Below are positions 5,016 to 5,503 of a stretch of 5,503 nt of DNA, in pieces. The notes under the pieces were generated by a model. That model made no database searches. It saw only the letters and a program-made list of their open reading frames with translations, and was not told the DNA's origin. Source of the DNA: Mycobacterium sp. (GTDB taxonomy: Bacteria > Actinomycetota > Actinomycetes > Mycobacteriales > Mycobacteriaceae); the NCBI GenBank assembly GCA_020438915.1, contig JAGQTR010000413.1, positions 1 through 5,503 of the forward strand, written 5' to 3'. Each line of letters opens with the position of its first letter. Positions within the stretch are counted from its first letter, which is position 1. Made by a program: the position numbers and the translations under genes.

Positions 5016-5503
5016 ATGGTGCAAGCGCCTGACCGCGAGAAGGCTCTGGAGCTGGCTCTCGCTCAGATTGAGAAGAGTCACGGCAAGGGCTCGGTGATGC
5101 GACTCGGCGACGAGGTGCGCCAGCCGATATCGGTCATCCCGACGGGGTCGATCGCCCTTGATGTCGCGTTGGGCATCGGTGGTCTGCCGCGTGGCCGGGT
5201 CATCGAAATCTACGGTCCGGAGTCCTCGGGTAAGACCACCGTTGCGCTGCATGCCGTCGCCAACGCGCAGGCCGCCGGCGGTATCGCCGCGTTCATCGAC
5301 GCCGAGCATGCGCTGGATCCCGACTACGCCAAGAAGCTGGGCGTGGACACCGATTCCCTGCTGGTATCCCAGCCGGACACCGGGGAGCAGGCGCTGGAAA
5401 TCGCCGACATGCTGATTCGGTCCGGTGCACTGGACATCCTGGTCATCGACTCGGTCGCCGCGCTGGTGCCGCGAGCGGAGATCGAAGGTGAGATGGGCGA
5501 CAG
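5016..5503 (+). CDS. recA: Recombinase RecA (partial, 3' end off window)
   Basis: RecA is the ATP-dependent DNA strand-exchange protein; it drives homologous recombination and, as a nucleoprotein filament, triggers LexA self-cleavage. The first 162 codons are present, a little under half of the usual ~345-residue protein. The start MVQAPDREKALELALAQIEK forms the N-terminal oligomerisation helix. KGSVMRLGD and PTGSIALDVALGIGGLPRGR follow. The Walker A motif GPESSGKTT is at residues 67-75, the catalytic glutamate E97 is in DAEHALDPDYA, and Walker B ILVID is at 141-145. The window ends within the region leading into DNA-binding loop L1. There is no intein before this point; inteins in some mycobacterial recA genes lie further downstream, so their presence cannot be judged. 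The gene is driven by two damage-responsive promoters and is divergent from vapBC. Confidence 0.98.
   Translation, partial: MVQAPDREKALELALAQIEKSHGKGSVMRLGDEVRQPISVIPTGSIALDVALGIGGLPRGRVIEIYGPESSGKTTVALHAVANAQAAGGIAAFIDAEHALDPDYAKKLGVDTDSLLVSQPDTGEQALEIADMLIRSGALDILVIDSVAALVPRAEIEGEMGD

Overview
The window looks like chromosomal DNA from a high-GC actinobacterium, most probably an environmental Mycobacterium/Mycolicibacterium. Three things point there: the RecA N-terminus, a recA control region with a mycobacterial-type LexA box (TCGAAC-N4-GTTCGT) plus a motif matching the PafBC/RecA-NDp promoter exactly, and a high-affinity group 1h (Hhy) [NiFe]-hydrogenase locus beside recA. From memory, the Hhy genes of M. 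smegmatis (MSMEG_2719-2720) also lie close to its recA (MSMEG_2723).

Layout: positions 1-4774 are entirely minus-strand genes. In transcription order they are a Phd/VapB antitoxin (4774-4532), a VapC PIN toxin (4535-4146), hypA (4025-3696), hypB (3694-2888), hhyS, the hydrogenase small subunit (2801-1746), and hhyL, the large subunit (1642 to beyond the left edge, about 547 residues visible). Positions 4775-5015 form a divergent control region. Positions 5016-5503 are the first 162 codons of recA on the plus strand, cut by the right edge.

How the genes work together: HypA and HypB deliver nickel to the large subunit during active-site maturation. HhyS carries three Fe-S clusters that take electrons from the HhyL NiFe site. 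Enzymes of this group oxidise H2 down to atmospheric levels and support persistence. HhyS has no Tat signal, so a cytoplasmic location is expected. It shows the 1h-type Cys-to-Asp change at the proximal cluster, and a Cys where standard hydrogenases with a medial [3Fe-4S] have Pro. A candidate SigA-like promoter lies before hypA. Strong small hairpins sit just ahead of the hhyS ribosome binding site and across the hhyS stop codon.

The toxin-antitoxin pair sits between the hydrogenase operon and recA, transcribed divergently from recA. A palindrome at its promoter is a candidate autoregulatory operator. I see no wholly undescribed system. The points most worth a second look are the cluster-ligand changes in HhyS, the short CxC zinc motif in HypA, the inter-gene hairpins, and the toxin-antitoxin module sharing a control region with recA. 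No tRNA, rRNA, CRISPR array or insertion sequence was seen.
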